DNA from: Chromatiaceae bacterium
GTDB taxonomy: Bacteria; Pseudomonadota; Gammaproteobacteria; Chromatiales; Chromatiaceae
Assembly: GCA_012962365.1 (NCBI GenBank)
Contig: DTXR01000494.1
Coordinates: 1 to 6,092, forward strand
Length of the DNA: 6,092 nucleotides
Reading direction: 5' to 3'
Position 1 is the stretch's first letter. Every line of letters starts with the position of its first letter. The translations under genes were made by a program, and so were the position numbers. This document shows, one piece after another, positions 1 to 6,046 of the stretch. The notes under the pieces were generated by a model. It was not told the DNA's origin. It did not search any database and saw nothing but the letters and a program-made list of their open reading frames with translations.

Positions 1-1
1 A

Positions 2-139
2 CCGGGGTTTGCTCCTGCCTGCTGGACCGCTGCTGCCCTGATGGGCAATCAAATCACACCCGCCCTGGCGAGGGCAAAAGCCACGCAACACACCAAACAA
101 GAAATTGAAGTCCCTGAACAACGGGATGGAGCCATGTGA
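2..139 (+). CDS. Possible 3' end of an upstream gene overlapping the leuA start (partial, unrecognised)
   Basis: This frame is open from the left edge for 45 codons and stops at TGA 137-139, which overlaps the leuA ATG at 139-141 in a TGATG arrangement typical of translationally coupled genes. The visible tail begins with a mildly hydrophobic stretch and ends in a polar, charged segment (ending ...EQRDGAM). I recognise no family. In several proteobacteria a phosphatidylserine synthase gene (pssA) precedes leuA, but nothing here identifies it. An open run of 45 codons can occur by chance in GC-rich DNA. The competing reading in another frame (a leucine-rich peptide ending at 39-41) cannot be excluded, so this is a tentative call. 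Confidence 0.25.
   Translation, partial: PGFAPACWTAAALMGNQITPALARAKATQHTKQEIEVPEQRDGAM
3..75 (+). promoter_or_regulatory. Possible leucine-responsive leader region (leader-peptide end plus alternative hairpins)
   Basis: In the frame starting at position 3 the codons read [12 protein letters not shown] and then TGA (39-41): five leucines in twelve codons, immediately upstream of a leucine-biosynthesis gene. TGCCC (34-38) can pair with GGGCA (43-47) around a TGAT loop that holds the stop codon. GCCCT (62-66) can pair with AGGGC (71-75) around GGCG. GGGC (43-46) could pair with GCCC (62-65) instead, so the two arrangements exclude each other, as in attenuators. Against this, no T-run follows the second hairpin (AAAAG comes next) and no start codon lies inside the window. 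The peptide may simply be the C-terminus of an upstream membrane protein. Confidence 0.22.
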
Positions 140-1686
140 TGAGCAGTGACAAATTGATTATTTTTGATACAACCTTGCGCGACGGTGAGCAAAGCCCCGG
201 CGCGTCCATGACCCGTGAAGAGAAGATCCGCATTGCCAAGAAGCTGGAGCTGATGCGGGTGGATGTCATCGAAGCGGGTTTTCCCATCGCCAGCGAAGGC
301 GATTTCGACGCCGTGAAGGCCGTAGCGGAGTCCGTGAGGGACTCCACCATCTGCGGGCTGGCACGTGCACTGGAAAAGGATATCGACCGCGCCGGTGAGG
401 CCCTCAGGCCCGCCAATTCCGCGCGTATTCACACCTTCATCGCCACCTCACCGATCCACATGCAGCAGAAGCTGCGCATGGAACCGGATCAGGTGGTGGA
501 GCAGGCCGTGTGGGCAGTGAAGCGCGCGCGCAATTACACCGATAACGTGGAATTCTCTGCCGAGGATGCGGGACGTTCAGAGATGGACTTCCTGTGCCGC
601 ATCGTGGAAGCGGCCATCGAGGCCGGCGCGAGCACTATCAACATTCCCGATACCGTGGGCTACAATCTGCCACACCAGTTCGGTGAGACCCTGCGCGAAC
701 TCATGGAAAGGGTGCCGAATTCGGATAAGGCCGTGTTTTCCGTGCACTGCCACAACGACCTGGGTCTGGCAGTGGCCAACTCCCTGTCCGCGGTGCTCAA
801 CGGCGCCCGCCAGGTCGAATGCACCATCAACGGGCTGGGAGAACGTGCCGGCAATGCCTCCCTGGAAGAAGTTGTCATGGCCGTGCGCACCCGTCACGAT
901 GTGTTCCCCTGTGACACCACCCTGGATACCACCCAGATCGTGTCCTGTTCCAAGCTGGTGTCCAGTATTACCGGTTTTCCGGTACAGCCCAACAAGGCCA
1001 TCGTGGGCGCGAATGCCTTTGCCCACGAATCCGGCATCCACCAGGATGGCGTGCTTAAGAATCGGGAGACCTACGAAATTATGCGTGCCGAGGATGTGGG
1101 CTGGAGGCACAACCGCATGGTGCTGGGCAAGCATTCCGGGCGCAATGCCTTCCGCACCCGGCTCAAGGAACTGGGCATCGAGTTCAGCTCCGAGGAAAAG
1201 CTCAATGCCGCCTTCCAGCGCCTCAAAGCCCTGGCGGATAAGAAGCACGAAATTTATGATGAGGATCTGCAGGCCGTGGTTTCCGAATCCGTACACGAGC
1301 TGCGGGATCCGCGCATCAAACTGGTGTCCCTGAAAGTGTGTAGCGAGACGGGAGAGACGCCCACGGCAGACGTGGTAATCTCCGTCGATGGCGAGGAGAA
1401 GGCCGTTTCTTCTGCCGGTGCAGGTCCCGTGGATGCTGCCTTCCAGGCTATCGAATCCCTGCTGCAGACCGGGGCGAAACTCACCCTGTATTCGGTGAAC
1501 AACATCACCAGCGGTACCGATTCACAGGGCGAGGTTACGGTGCGCCTGGAAAAGGATGACAAGCTGGTCAACGGCCAGGGTGCCGATACGGATATCGTGA
1601 TCGCTTCGGCCAAGGCTTATATCAACGCTGCCAACCGACTGATGACGCCCGTGGAGCGGGAGCATCCCCAGGTGGGAGACGTCTGA
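139..1686 (+). CDS. leuA: 2-isopropylmalate synthase
   Basis: It catalyses the first committed step of leucine synthesis, condensing acetyl-CoA with 2-oxoisovalerate to give 2-isopropylmalate in the cytoplasm. The protein has 515 residues, close to the bacterial LeuA norm of about 520. The catalytic TIM barrel starts with [13 protein letters not shown] (residues 9-21; D15 is a metal ligand and R14 catalytic). It continues with the HCHNDLG metal site (H203, H205) and NGLGERAGN (231-239; N239 the last metal ligand). The C-terminal allosteric domain that binds leucine starts near residue 395 and contains GAGPVDAAF (427-435) and [12 protein letters not shown] (483-494), so feedback inhibition by leucine is expected. 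I chose ATG 139: GGAG at 128-131 sits 7 bp upstream of it, whereas GTG 136 would be too close. The gene ends 4 bp before the next one. Confidence 0.97.
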   Translation: MSSDKLIIFDTTLRDGEQSPGASMTREEKIRIAKKLELMRVDVIEAGFPIASEGDFDAVKAVAESVRDSTICGLARALEKDIDRAGEALRPANSARIHTFIATSPIHMQQKLRMEPDQVVEQAVWAVKRARNYTDNVEFSAEDAGRSEMDFLCRIVEAAIEAGASTINIPDTVGYNLPHQFGETLRELMERVPNSDKAVFSVHCHNDLGLAVANSLSAVLNGARQVECTINGLGERAGNASLEEVVMAVRTRHDVFPCDTTLDTTQIVSCSKLVSSITGFPVQPNKAIVGANAFAHESGIHQDGVLKNRETYEIMRAEDVGWRHNRMVLGKHSGRNAFRTRLKELGIEFSSEEKLNAAFQRLKALADKKHEIYDEDLQAVVSESVHELRDPRIKLVSLKVCSETGETPTADVVISVDGEEKAVSSAGAGPVDAAFQAIESLLQTGAKLTLYSVNNITSGTDSQGEVTVRLEKDDKLVNGQGADTDIVIASAKAYINAANRLMTPVEREHPQVGDV

Positions 1687-1690
1687 TTCC

Positions 1691-2419
1691 ATGGATGCCG
1701 GTCGCCGCCAGCAGTATCTTGATGCCATGGGGATCACTCGCTATGTCATGCGGGGATCGACGGCGGCCAATAGCGTAGTGGCTGAAAGCGAGTCTTCTGC
1801 AGTACCGAAGGAAACGCAGGTCAGCGTGAATCCCAAGCAGACAAAAAAAACAGGGAAACAAACACCGGATTGGGATGTGCTCAAAGCGGAAGTGGCCGCC
1901 TGCACTGCGTGTGGATTGCACACCAGCCGTACCCGGACAGTGTTTGGTGTGGGTGATGAATCTGCTGATCTGATGGTGGTGGGAGAGGCGCCGGGGGCAG
2001 ATGAGGATCGCCAGGGCGAACCGTTTGTTGGCAGGGCGGGGCAGTTGCTAACCGCCATGCTGCATGCCATTGGGCTGGCGCGGGAAGCAGTCTATATCGC
2101 CAATGTGCTCAAGTGCCGCCCGCCGGGAAACCGTAATCCCGGCGCAGAAGAAGTGACCGCCTGCCAGCCCTTCTTGCGCCAGCAACTGTCTCTTATCAAA
2201 CCAAAGGTAATGCTGGCCGTAGGCGGCGTTGCTGCACACAACCTGTTGAACACCGATGAACCGGTGGGCCGGCTTCGCAACCGGGTTCATCTCTACGGAG
2301 AGGGTCGTATTCCGATGTTGGTTACCTATCACCCGGCTTATTTGCTGCGTCGTCCAGAAGAAAAAGCCAAGGCCTGGCAGGATCTGCAGAAGCTGCATGG
2401 AATGCTCTACGGGGACTGA
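1691..2419 (+). CDS. Uracil-DNA glycosylase, family 4 ([4Fe-4S] type)
   Basis: A 242-residue protein of the UDG superfamily that removes uracil from DNA at the start of base-excision repair. A short N-terminal segment (1-22) and a polar linker (about 23-58) precede the catalytic domain. Four cysteines, C71, C74, C142 and C158, have the family 4 spacing for an iron-sulfur cluster (CTACGLH, then KCRPPGNRNP, then C158). Motif A is GEAPGADED (98-106), followed by GEPFVGRAGQLL (109-120). Motif B is HPAYLLR (214-220). The extended N-terminus is seen in proteobacterial members and distinguishes them from the short thermophile enzymes. ATG 1691 lies 4 bp after the leuA stop; a GGGAG inside the end of leuA (1674-1678) is 12 bp upstream and could serve it. 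Family 5 is less likely because motif A is the canonical GEAPG form. The next gene, rimI, is a common neighbour. Confidence 0.93.
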   Translation: MDAGRRQQYLDAMGITRYVMRGSTAANSVVAESESSAVPKETQVSVNPKQTKKTGKQTPDWDVLKAEVAACTACGLHTSRTRTVFGVGDESADLMVVGEAPGADEDRQGEPFVGRAGQLLTAMLHAIGLAREAVYIANVLKCRPPGNRNPGAEEVTACQPFLRQQLSLIKPKVMLAVGGVAAHNLLNTDEPVGRLRNRVHLYGEGRIPMLVTYHPAYLLRRPEEKAKAWQDLQKLHGMLYGD

Positions 2420-2422
2420 GCC

Positions 2423-2425
2423 TTG
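2423..2425 (+). promoter_or_regulatory. Probable TTG start codon of rimI, with GGGGA ribosome binding site at 2411-2415
   Basis: TTG 2423 (or the adjacent TTG 2426) is well placed behind GGGGA at 2411-2415, which lies across the end of the glycosylase gene. The ATG at 2441 has no comparable site. Family alignment from memory also favours the longer form. Confidence 0.6.
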
Positions 2426-2863
2426 TTGGATGCACGTCCCATGACAGACGATGATCTGGAATCTGTGCTGACGATAGAGGAACAGGTCTATACCCACCCC
2501 TGGAGCAGGACGATTTTGAGAGACTGTCTGCGTACGGGTTATGAATGTCTTGTTTATGAGGCCTCGCGGGAAATTCTGGCCTATTCGGTGGTGTCCGTCG
2601 CGGCAGGGGAAGCCCATTTGTTGAATCTCAGTGTGCACCCTCAACATCAGGGAAAGGGGCTGGGCCGTCTCGTATTGCGGCGCGTCATCCGGCATGCGGG
2701 AGAAAAGGCGGACACATTGTTTCTGGAAGTCAGGGTTTCCAATCAGGTTGCGCGGCAACTGTATGAGTCGGAAGGCTTCAATGAGATCGGTCAGCGTTTC
2801 AACTATTATCCTGCAAAAAAGGGCAGAGAGGATGCGCTGGTATTTGCGCGACCTTTGTTGTAG
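2423..2863 (+). CDS. rimI: Ribosomal protein S18 alanine N-acetyltransferase RimI
   Basis: A 146-residue GNAT-fold acetyltransferase that transfers an acetyl group from acetyl-CoA to the N-terminal alanine of ribosomal protein S18. The acetyl-CoA pyrophosphate loop is QGKGLG (76-81), inside LNLSVHPQHQGKGLG. LEVRVSN (101-107) carries the expected catalytic glutamate E102, RQLYESEGF (111-119) holds Y114 as the likely general acid, and NYYP (127-130) followed by EDALVFARPL is the RimI C-terminal signature. The start is probably TTG 2423: GGGGA (2411-2415) lies 7 bp upstream, and this start restores the first strand (MLDARPMT) that other RimI proteins have before the conserved RPMT-like segment. 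ATG 2441 would cut this off and has only a weak ribosome binding site. It begins 3 bp after the glycosylase stop, suggesting coupled translation. Confidence 0.93.
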   Translation: MLDARPMTDDDLESVLTIEEQVYTHPWSRTILRDCLRTGYECLVYEASREILAYSVVSVAAGEAHLLNLSVHPQHQGKGLGRLVLRRVIRHAGEKADTLFLEVRVSNQVARQLYESEGFNEIGQRFNYYPAKKGREDALVFARPLL

Positions 2864-2903
2864 CGTACGAGTAATGACTGGAACAAGTTCAAGGTAAGCT
2901 GGC

Positions 2904-3614
2904 ATGGCCGATGAAGACAAGGACAAATCCACAACCAAGGTGACCAGGAAAAAGGTTGTCAAGAAGAAGGTGGCGAAGAAGAAGGTGGCGAAGAAAAAGG
3001 TGGCTAAGAAAAAAGCCGCCAGCAAAAAGAAAGTAGCCAAAAAAATGGTCAAGAAGGCGGCGTCCAATCAAGCAGAGAGCAAAAACGAAAGCGCAAATAA
3101 GGCGGCTGACGACAATTCGAAGCCAGTCAGTAATGCAGGGGCATCAGGAGCAGAAAAACCGACGGCCTCTGCACAGGCTTCCGCTGTCCGGGAAACAGCA
3201 AGGCCGGCTGAACCGAAAAAACGGGCAGAATCCACAAACAGTGCGGCTACCATTGAGAAAAAGCCCAGGGCAGATGAAAGCGCCGCCTGGTGGTTGAATG
3301 TAGCGCTTGTCATCGTAATCGCCGCCATCACGGTATTGCTGTATTTCATGACGCAGTTTGGTGACCTCAAGGAGATGGATATCGATCGTATCTGGTCTTA
3401 CTTTGCTCCTGCCTCTGTTGCGGAATCAACGCAGCCGCCCGTTCCTGCGGAAGCGCCCGTTTCGGAAGTGAACGAACTGGTGGCTGAAAAAGAAGTGATC
3501 ATGCCTGAAACGCCGGCGCCCGAACAGGAAGCCGCGGCTACCTTGCAGCCGTTGCCTGAAGAACAGCAGCAGCTGTTGTGGGAAGCGCTGATGGCGCCGC
3601 CCCGCAATCCTTGA
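2904..3614 (+). CDS. Unrecognised membrane protein with N-terminal lysine repeats (H1-like) and acidic, proline-rich C-terminus
   Basis: I do not recognise this 236-residue protein as a named family. Residues 13-52 are a lysine-rich repeat (V-x-K-K-K units) like the tails of histone-H1-like bacterial proteins. Residues 53-126 are polar, alanine-rich and probably disordered. One hydrophobic helix lies at about 129-150 (WWLNVALVIVIAAITVLLYF). The remainder (151-236) is acidic with P/A/E-rich segments and a QQQLLWEAL helix near the end. The strong positive charge before the helix predicts an N-inside orientation: basic domain in the cytoplasm, acidic tail in the periplasm. A role in tethering nucleic acid or acidic partners to the membrane is only inference. 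AAGG at 2891-2894 is 9 bp before ATG 2904. The next gene starts 13 bp after the stop and also encodes a membrane protein. Confidence 0.8.
   Translation: MADEDKDKSTTKVTRKKVVKKKVAKKKVAKKKVAKKKAASKKKVAKKMVKKAASNQAESKNESANKAADDNSKPVSNAGASGAEKPTASAQASAVRETARPAEPKKRAESTNSAATIEKKPRADESAAWWLNVALVIVIAAITVLLYFMTQFGDLKEMDIDRIWSYFAPASVAESTQPPVPAEAPVSEVNELVAEKEVIMPETPAPEQEAAATLQPLPEEQQQLLWEALMAPPRNP
2955..3014 (+). repeat. Four tandem 15-bp units coding for VxKKK
   Basis: Four consecutive 15-bp units (2955-2969, 2970-2984, 2985-2999, 3000-3014) differ by only a few bases, for example GTGGCGAAGAAGAAG and then GTGGCGAAGAAAAAG. They encode V-V/A-K-K-K each time (residues 18-37). The in-frame unit length means copies can be gained or lost without a frameshift. 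A degenerate continuation (KKKVAKKMVKK) follows to about 3060. Confidence 0.9.
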
Positions 3615-3627
3615 GGTCGCCGGCTGT

Positions 3628-4071
3628 ATGATGAAATCCAGACTCTTGGTGGCAATCGCCATTTTGTTGTTGGGTACCCTGGGCGTGCTGCTGTATTTTT
3701 CCGCGTCTGGGTATCTCAATGTATTTGCGCTGCCGGCGCTGCAACACGTCAGTGACAAGCCGTCGCCACAATTGATCGCGGCGGTGCTGGTGCTGATTTC
3801 GTTCCTTGGCGCGCTGATTGCGGGATTCTTCAGTGTAACCCTGTTTGAAATGACAGGGGGTGGCTACCGGCCCCTGCTCATGGGGGTGCTGTTCTCGCTC
3901 CCCATCATCCTTATCCGGGTATGGCTGGTATCAGGCGGTTACAGCACGATGCGTGGTGATATGGTGACTATATACGCCCTTGAAAGTGTGGCAGTGCTCG
4001 TTGCCTATGTACTCATGGCGTTGCTTGGGCGCAAGATTTTCCACCGCTTTTTTTCTGTCCCTGCTACCTGA
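3628..4071 (+). CDS. Unrecognised small integral membrane protein, four predicted helices
   Basis: This 147-residue protein is almost entirely hydrophobic and matches no family I can name. Predicted membrane helices lie at about 5-25, 47-73, 81-102 and 112-134, with short loops. A GGGYRPLL segment (77-84) sits between helices 2 and 3, and a basic tail (GRKIFHRF, 134-141) points to a cytoplasmic C-terminus. ATG 3628 is preferred over ATG 3631: GAGG at 3613-3616, overlapping the preceding stop codon, is 11 bp upstream. The 13-bp gap to the lysine-repeat gene suggests co-transcription and possibly a shared membrane complex, but that is inferred from position only. It ends 22 bp from the converging PEBP gene. 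Confidence 0.8.
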   Translation: MMKSRLLVAIAILLLGTLGVLLYFSASGYLNVFALPALQHVSDKPSPQLIAAVLVLISFLGALIAGFFSVTLFEMTGGGYRPLLMGVLFSLPIILIRVWLVSGGYSTMRGDMVTIYALESVAVLVAYVLMALLGRKIFHRFFSVPAT

Positions 4072-4093
4072 TCCCTGCCCGACAGCGATTGTT

Positions 4094-4645
4094 TCAGCGT
4101 GAATACAGTCCGGTAATGGAGCTGCTTCCCAGCATGTGCTTCTTGATCATTCTGTCCACTTTGGTGGGGGTGGCATTCTCGTCCAGGGGCAGTTTTTCCA
4201 CGTCCAGTGCATACAGGGTAAAGGGATAGTGGTGAGTGCCGTGGCCTTCGGGCGGGCAGGGGCCACCATAACCCATCTTTCCAAAATCCGTACGTGACTG
4301 TATTGCCTGCTTTGGCATCAGTCCAGAAGCGGGGTTCCCCGCGCCGGCTTCGAGTGTTCGGGTATCTCTGGGAAGGTTGAATACCAGCCAGTGCCACCAC
4401 CCGCCTTCTCTGGGCGCATCCGGGTCATGAACCGTAAGGGCAAAACTCTTGGTTCCCGAAGGAATGTCTTTCCATTTGAGCGCTGGGGAGATGTTTTCGC
4501 CGTCGCAGCCAAAGCCCGAGTATTCCTGCTGTTTTTTCATGCGGGAGTGATTGGAAATATCCGGACTTTGCAGTTCCAATGCCATACTGGTCTGCATACA
4601 AAGGCCGAGCAAGCTGCCCAGGAAAATGGGGATCGATTTTGGCAT
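4094..4645 (-). CDS. Exported YbhB/YbcL family (PEBP, Raf kinase inhibitor-like) protein
   Basis: A 183-residue protein of the phosphatidylethanolamine-binding protein fold. Bacterial members bind small anionic ligands, but their physiological role is poorly known. A signal peptide covers residues 1-22 (hydrophobic core about 5-16, predicted cleavage after S-M-A), so it should be periplasmic; the C16 context does not fit a lipobox. Family motifs are FGCDGENISPALKW (45-58), HDPDAP (73-78), GGWWHWLVFNLP (81-92) and the ligand-pocket segment GYGGPCPPEGHGTHHY (125-140). The start at 4645 is supported by an excellent ribosome binding site, AAGGAGGT on the - strand (4651-4658), 5 bp away. It is divergent from the Lig E gene and convergent with the four-helix protein. 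Confidence 0.95.
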   Translation of the reverse strand: MPKSIPIFLGSLLGLCMQTSMALELQSPDISNHSRMKKQQEYSGFGCDGENISPALKWKDIPSGTKSFALTVHDPDAPREGGWWHWLVFNLPRDTRTLEAGAGNPASGLMPKQAIQSRTDFGKMGYGGPCPPEGHGTHHYPFTLYALDVEKLPLDENATPTKVDRMIKKHMLGSSSITGLYSR

Positions 4646-4749
4646 GAAAAACCTCCTTACAGGGACAATGCACTATCGCTATACTTATAGCACAGCGTGT
4701 AATACGCGGTGGGGAATTTATGAAGCTGATCGACAGGGAGATGTGATCA
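4646..4749. promoter_or_regulatory. Divergent promoter region between the PEBP gene and the Lig E gene
   Basis: This 104-bp gap must hold the promoters of both outward-facing genes. A palindrome, GCTATA-CT-TATAGC, lies at 4678-4691. Within it TATACT (4680-4685, + strand) and TATAAG (4684-4689, - strand) each match the -10 consensus in five of six positions, so the same site could serve as overlapping -10 boxes or as an operator. I find no good -35 box at 16-18 bp on either strand. The ribosome binding sites are AAGGAGGT (- strand, 4651-4658) and AGGGAG (+ strand, 4735-4740). Confidence 0.4.
4678..4691. repeat. 14-bp palindrome (GCTATACTTATAGC)
   Basis: Perfect 6-bp arms around a 2-bp centre, midway in the divergent intergenic region. 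It may be a regulator site or just overlapping -10 elements; nothing in the window identifies a cognate regulator. Confidence 0.55.
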
Positions 4750-5643
4750 ATGAACAGACAAGGACTGACGTTGCTATGGATGCTGCTGTTTTCATGGCAG
4801 GTTCAGGGTGCCCACCCAGCGCTTTTATTGCTGGAGAAATATCAGCCAGGGATGAATGTAAACGGCTGGTTGATGAGTGAGAAGCTCGATGGTGTACGTG
4901 CCTATTGGAATGGTCGGCAACTGCTGACACGGCAAGGCAGGGTTCTGGCAGCACCTGGCTGGTTTACCGAAAGCCTCCCCTCCTTTGAGCTGGATGGCGA
5001 GCTATGGATTGGCAGAGGTGGTTTTGAAGAGACGCTTTCTATCGTTTCTCGGGATCAACCTCATTCGGGATGGCGGCGTATCACCTATAGCATTTTTGAA
5101 GTGCCCAATGCTTCGGGAGGTCTGCGAACACGCCTGCAAAAACTCGAAGACTATTTGCAGACGCATCCAGTGAAGCATGTCAGGATCATTCCCCAGACGG
5201 TTTGTCGCGATGAACAACAACTGATGGAGCGTTTGGACACTGTCGTTGCAGCAGGTGGTGAAGGACTGGTGCTGAGGAATCCGGAAACGCCGTATGAAAC
5301 GGGCCGAAGCAGCAATGCCTTAAAAGTGAAGCGCTTTGATGATATGGAAGGCAGGGTGTTGGGCTACCGCCCAGGCAAAGGAAAATATCGGGGGACGGTC
5401 GGCTCATTGTGGGTGGAGACAGAAGATGGTCGGCGCTTCTACATCGGATCAGGTCTGAGCGATGAGGAACGTGTCGAACCACCACCGATAGGCAGCGTGA
5501 TCACTTTCAAACACCAGGGCTTTTCCAGCACCGGGATTCCGCGCTTTGCTTCGTTTCTGCGTATTCGGGAGGAGCGCTCATCGCCCAAGACGCCCTACTA
5601 TTCAGTCAACGCGACAGCAAGGCCCGCAACCGCTGTCGAGTAG
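4750..5643 (+). CDS. ligE: Secreted ATP-dependent DNA ligase, Lig E type
   Basis: A 297-residue minimal ATP-dependent DNA ligase, which joins DNA nicks through an enzyme-AMP intermediate. A signal peptide (1-20, core LTLLWMLLFSW, cleavage after V-Q-G) indicates export to the periplasm, the hallmark of Lig E. The adenylation domain carries motif I EKLDGVR (44-50, nucleophile K45), LLTRQG (58-63), motif III FELDGELW (79-86), motif IIIa YSIFEVPN (113-120), motif IV EGLVLRNP (171-178) and motif V LKVKRF (191-196). An OB-fold domain spans about 199-272 (GRVLGYRPGKGKYRGTVGSL; FKHQGFSSTGIPRF). There is no BRCT, zinc or helix-hairpin-helix domain. About 22 residues after FLRIREE look like an extra polar tail. 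The cellular role of Lig E is debated; repair of DNA taken up from outside and acting on extracellular DNA have been proposed. AGGGAG (4735-4740) is 9 bp before ATG 4750. Confidence 0.94.
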   Translation: MNRQGLTLLWMLLFSWQVQGAHPALLLLEKYQPGMNVNGWLMSEKLDGVRAYWNGRQLLTRQGRVLAAPGWFTESLPSFELDGELWIGRGGFEETLSIVSRDQPHSGWRRITYSIFEVPNASGGLRTRLQKLEDYLQTHPVKHVRIIPQTVCRDEQQLMERLDTVVAAGGEGLVLRNPETPYETGRSSNALKVKRFDDMEGRVLGYRPGKGKYRGTVGSLWVETEDGRRFYIGSGLSDEERVEPPPIGSVITFKHQGFSSTGIPRFASFLRIREERSSPKTPYYSVNATARPATAVE

Positions 5644-5666
5644 GGAGCCTATCGAAATAGGTATCC
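5644..5666 (+). terminator. Hairpin directly after the Lig E stop codon, possible weak terminator
   Basis: CCTAT (5648-5652) pairs with ATAGG (5657-5661) around a CGAA tetraloop. The stem can be extended outward by a G-T pair and GGA/TCC with one bulged base. It begins right after TAG 5641-5643. Only two Ts follow, so it is not a classical intrinsic terminator; it could stabilise the 3' end of the mRNA. Confidence 0.35.
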
Positions 5667-5875
5667 TTGCCGTATGCCTGGAATCGCATTTATCTGTGTC
5701 TGCCTGGAATGGGATTGGCAAGCCATACAGGTCGTAGCTTAGAACTAAAGTTTTTGCTCCATAAGCCGATGAAACATGAGAGGAAGGTTTGGAGTACTGG
5801 GTATTTGCTGATAGTGTTGCTAATAAAACAGTTCGTTCAACAGATTGATTATAGTATTTGGGGTTGGAAATCGCT
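5644..5875. other. Intergenic stretch without a convincing gene
   Basis: About 230 bp between the Lig E stop and the pilin-like fragment, visibly richer in A and T than the genes before it. Besides the hairpin at its left end it holds a 10-bp direct repeat, TGCCTGGAAT, at 5675-5684 and 5701-5710. Frames open here on both strands have no family resemblance. TATAGT at 5850-5855 is a possible -10 box for the pilin-like gene, without a clear -35. Confidence 0.5.
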
Positions 5876-6046
5876 GTGTACAATCATTTCAGGCAAAAAA
5901 AAGCGCTGTTACCCAGGTTTCAAACTGCTTTCAGCCTGCTGGAACTTATGTTGGCGGTGGCCGTGGTGGGCATTTTGGCGGGACTGGCTTTTTCCTCCTA
6001 TGAGGCGTACTACGAAAGAGCCCGGATTGGGTTGCCCCTCGAATAA
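5876..6046 (+). pseudogene. Type IV pilin-like (prepilin) gene, truncated
   Basis: The frame contains a clear class III signal: a basic leader, then A|FSLLELMLAVAVVGILAGLAF, i.e. the prepilin peptidase site with mature residues F1 and E5 and the hydrophobic alpha-1 helix, followed by SYEAYYERARI with tyrosines where pilins usually have them. Mature pilins continue for 100 or more residues; this one stops at TAA 6044-6046, leaving about 38 mature residues. The residue before the cleavage site is alanine rather than the usual glycine. No ATG precedes the signal. GTG 5876 (18-residue leader, GGA at 5866-5868 upstream) is my choice; TTG 5858 and 5864 are alternatives. Resemblance ends at about 6027, where IS-like sequence seems to begin, so the gene is probably interrupted. 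Without the right-hand flank I cannot say whether it is a major or minor pilin. Confidence 0.6.

Noticed and set aside
577..1296. 239-codon open frame on the - strand inside leuA
   Set aside because: Antisense shadow of a highly conserved enzyme in high-GC DNA; no recognisable domain or ribosome binding site.
566..1333. 255-codon + strand frame inside leuA
   Set aside because: An alternative frame rich in P, W, S and C, typical of a shifted reading of leuA, with no independent support.
2048..3067. Long 339-codon open frame on the - strand opposite the glycosylase, rimI and the lysine-repeat gene
   Set aside because: It runs antisense to three supported genes. Its F/L/A-rich start is the reverse reading of the lysine repeat, and it shows no family motifs.
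4024..4055. CTTG-GGCG-CAAG hairpin followed by T-runs near the end of the four-helix protein gene, as an intrinsic terminator
   Set aside because: The stem is only 4 bp, and the longer T-run is separated from it by about 12 bases and lies within the coding sequence. No clear terminator was found in the 22-bp convergent gap either.
4742..4758. TGTGATCA near the Lig E start as a CRP-type site
   Set aside because: Only one half-site (TGTGA) is present, the second half does not match, and it overlaps the ribosome binding and start region.
5602..5883. 93-codon - strand frame over the AT-rich gap
   Set aside because: It overlaps the end of the ligase gene, shows no motifs and has no convincing start site; chance opening is the simpler explanation.
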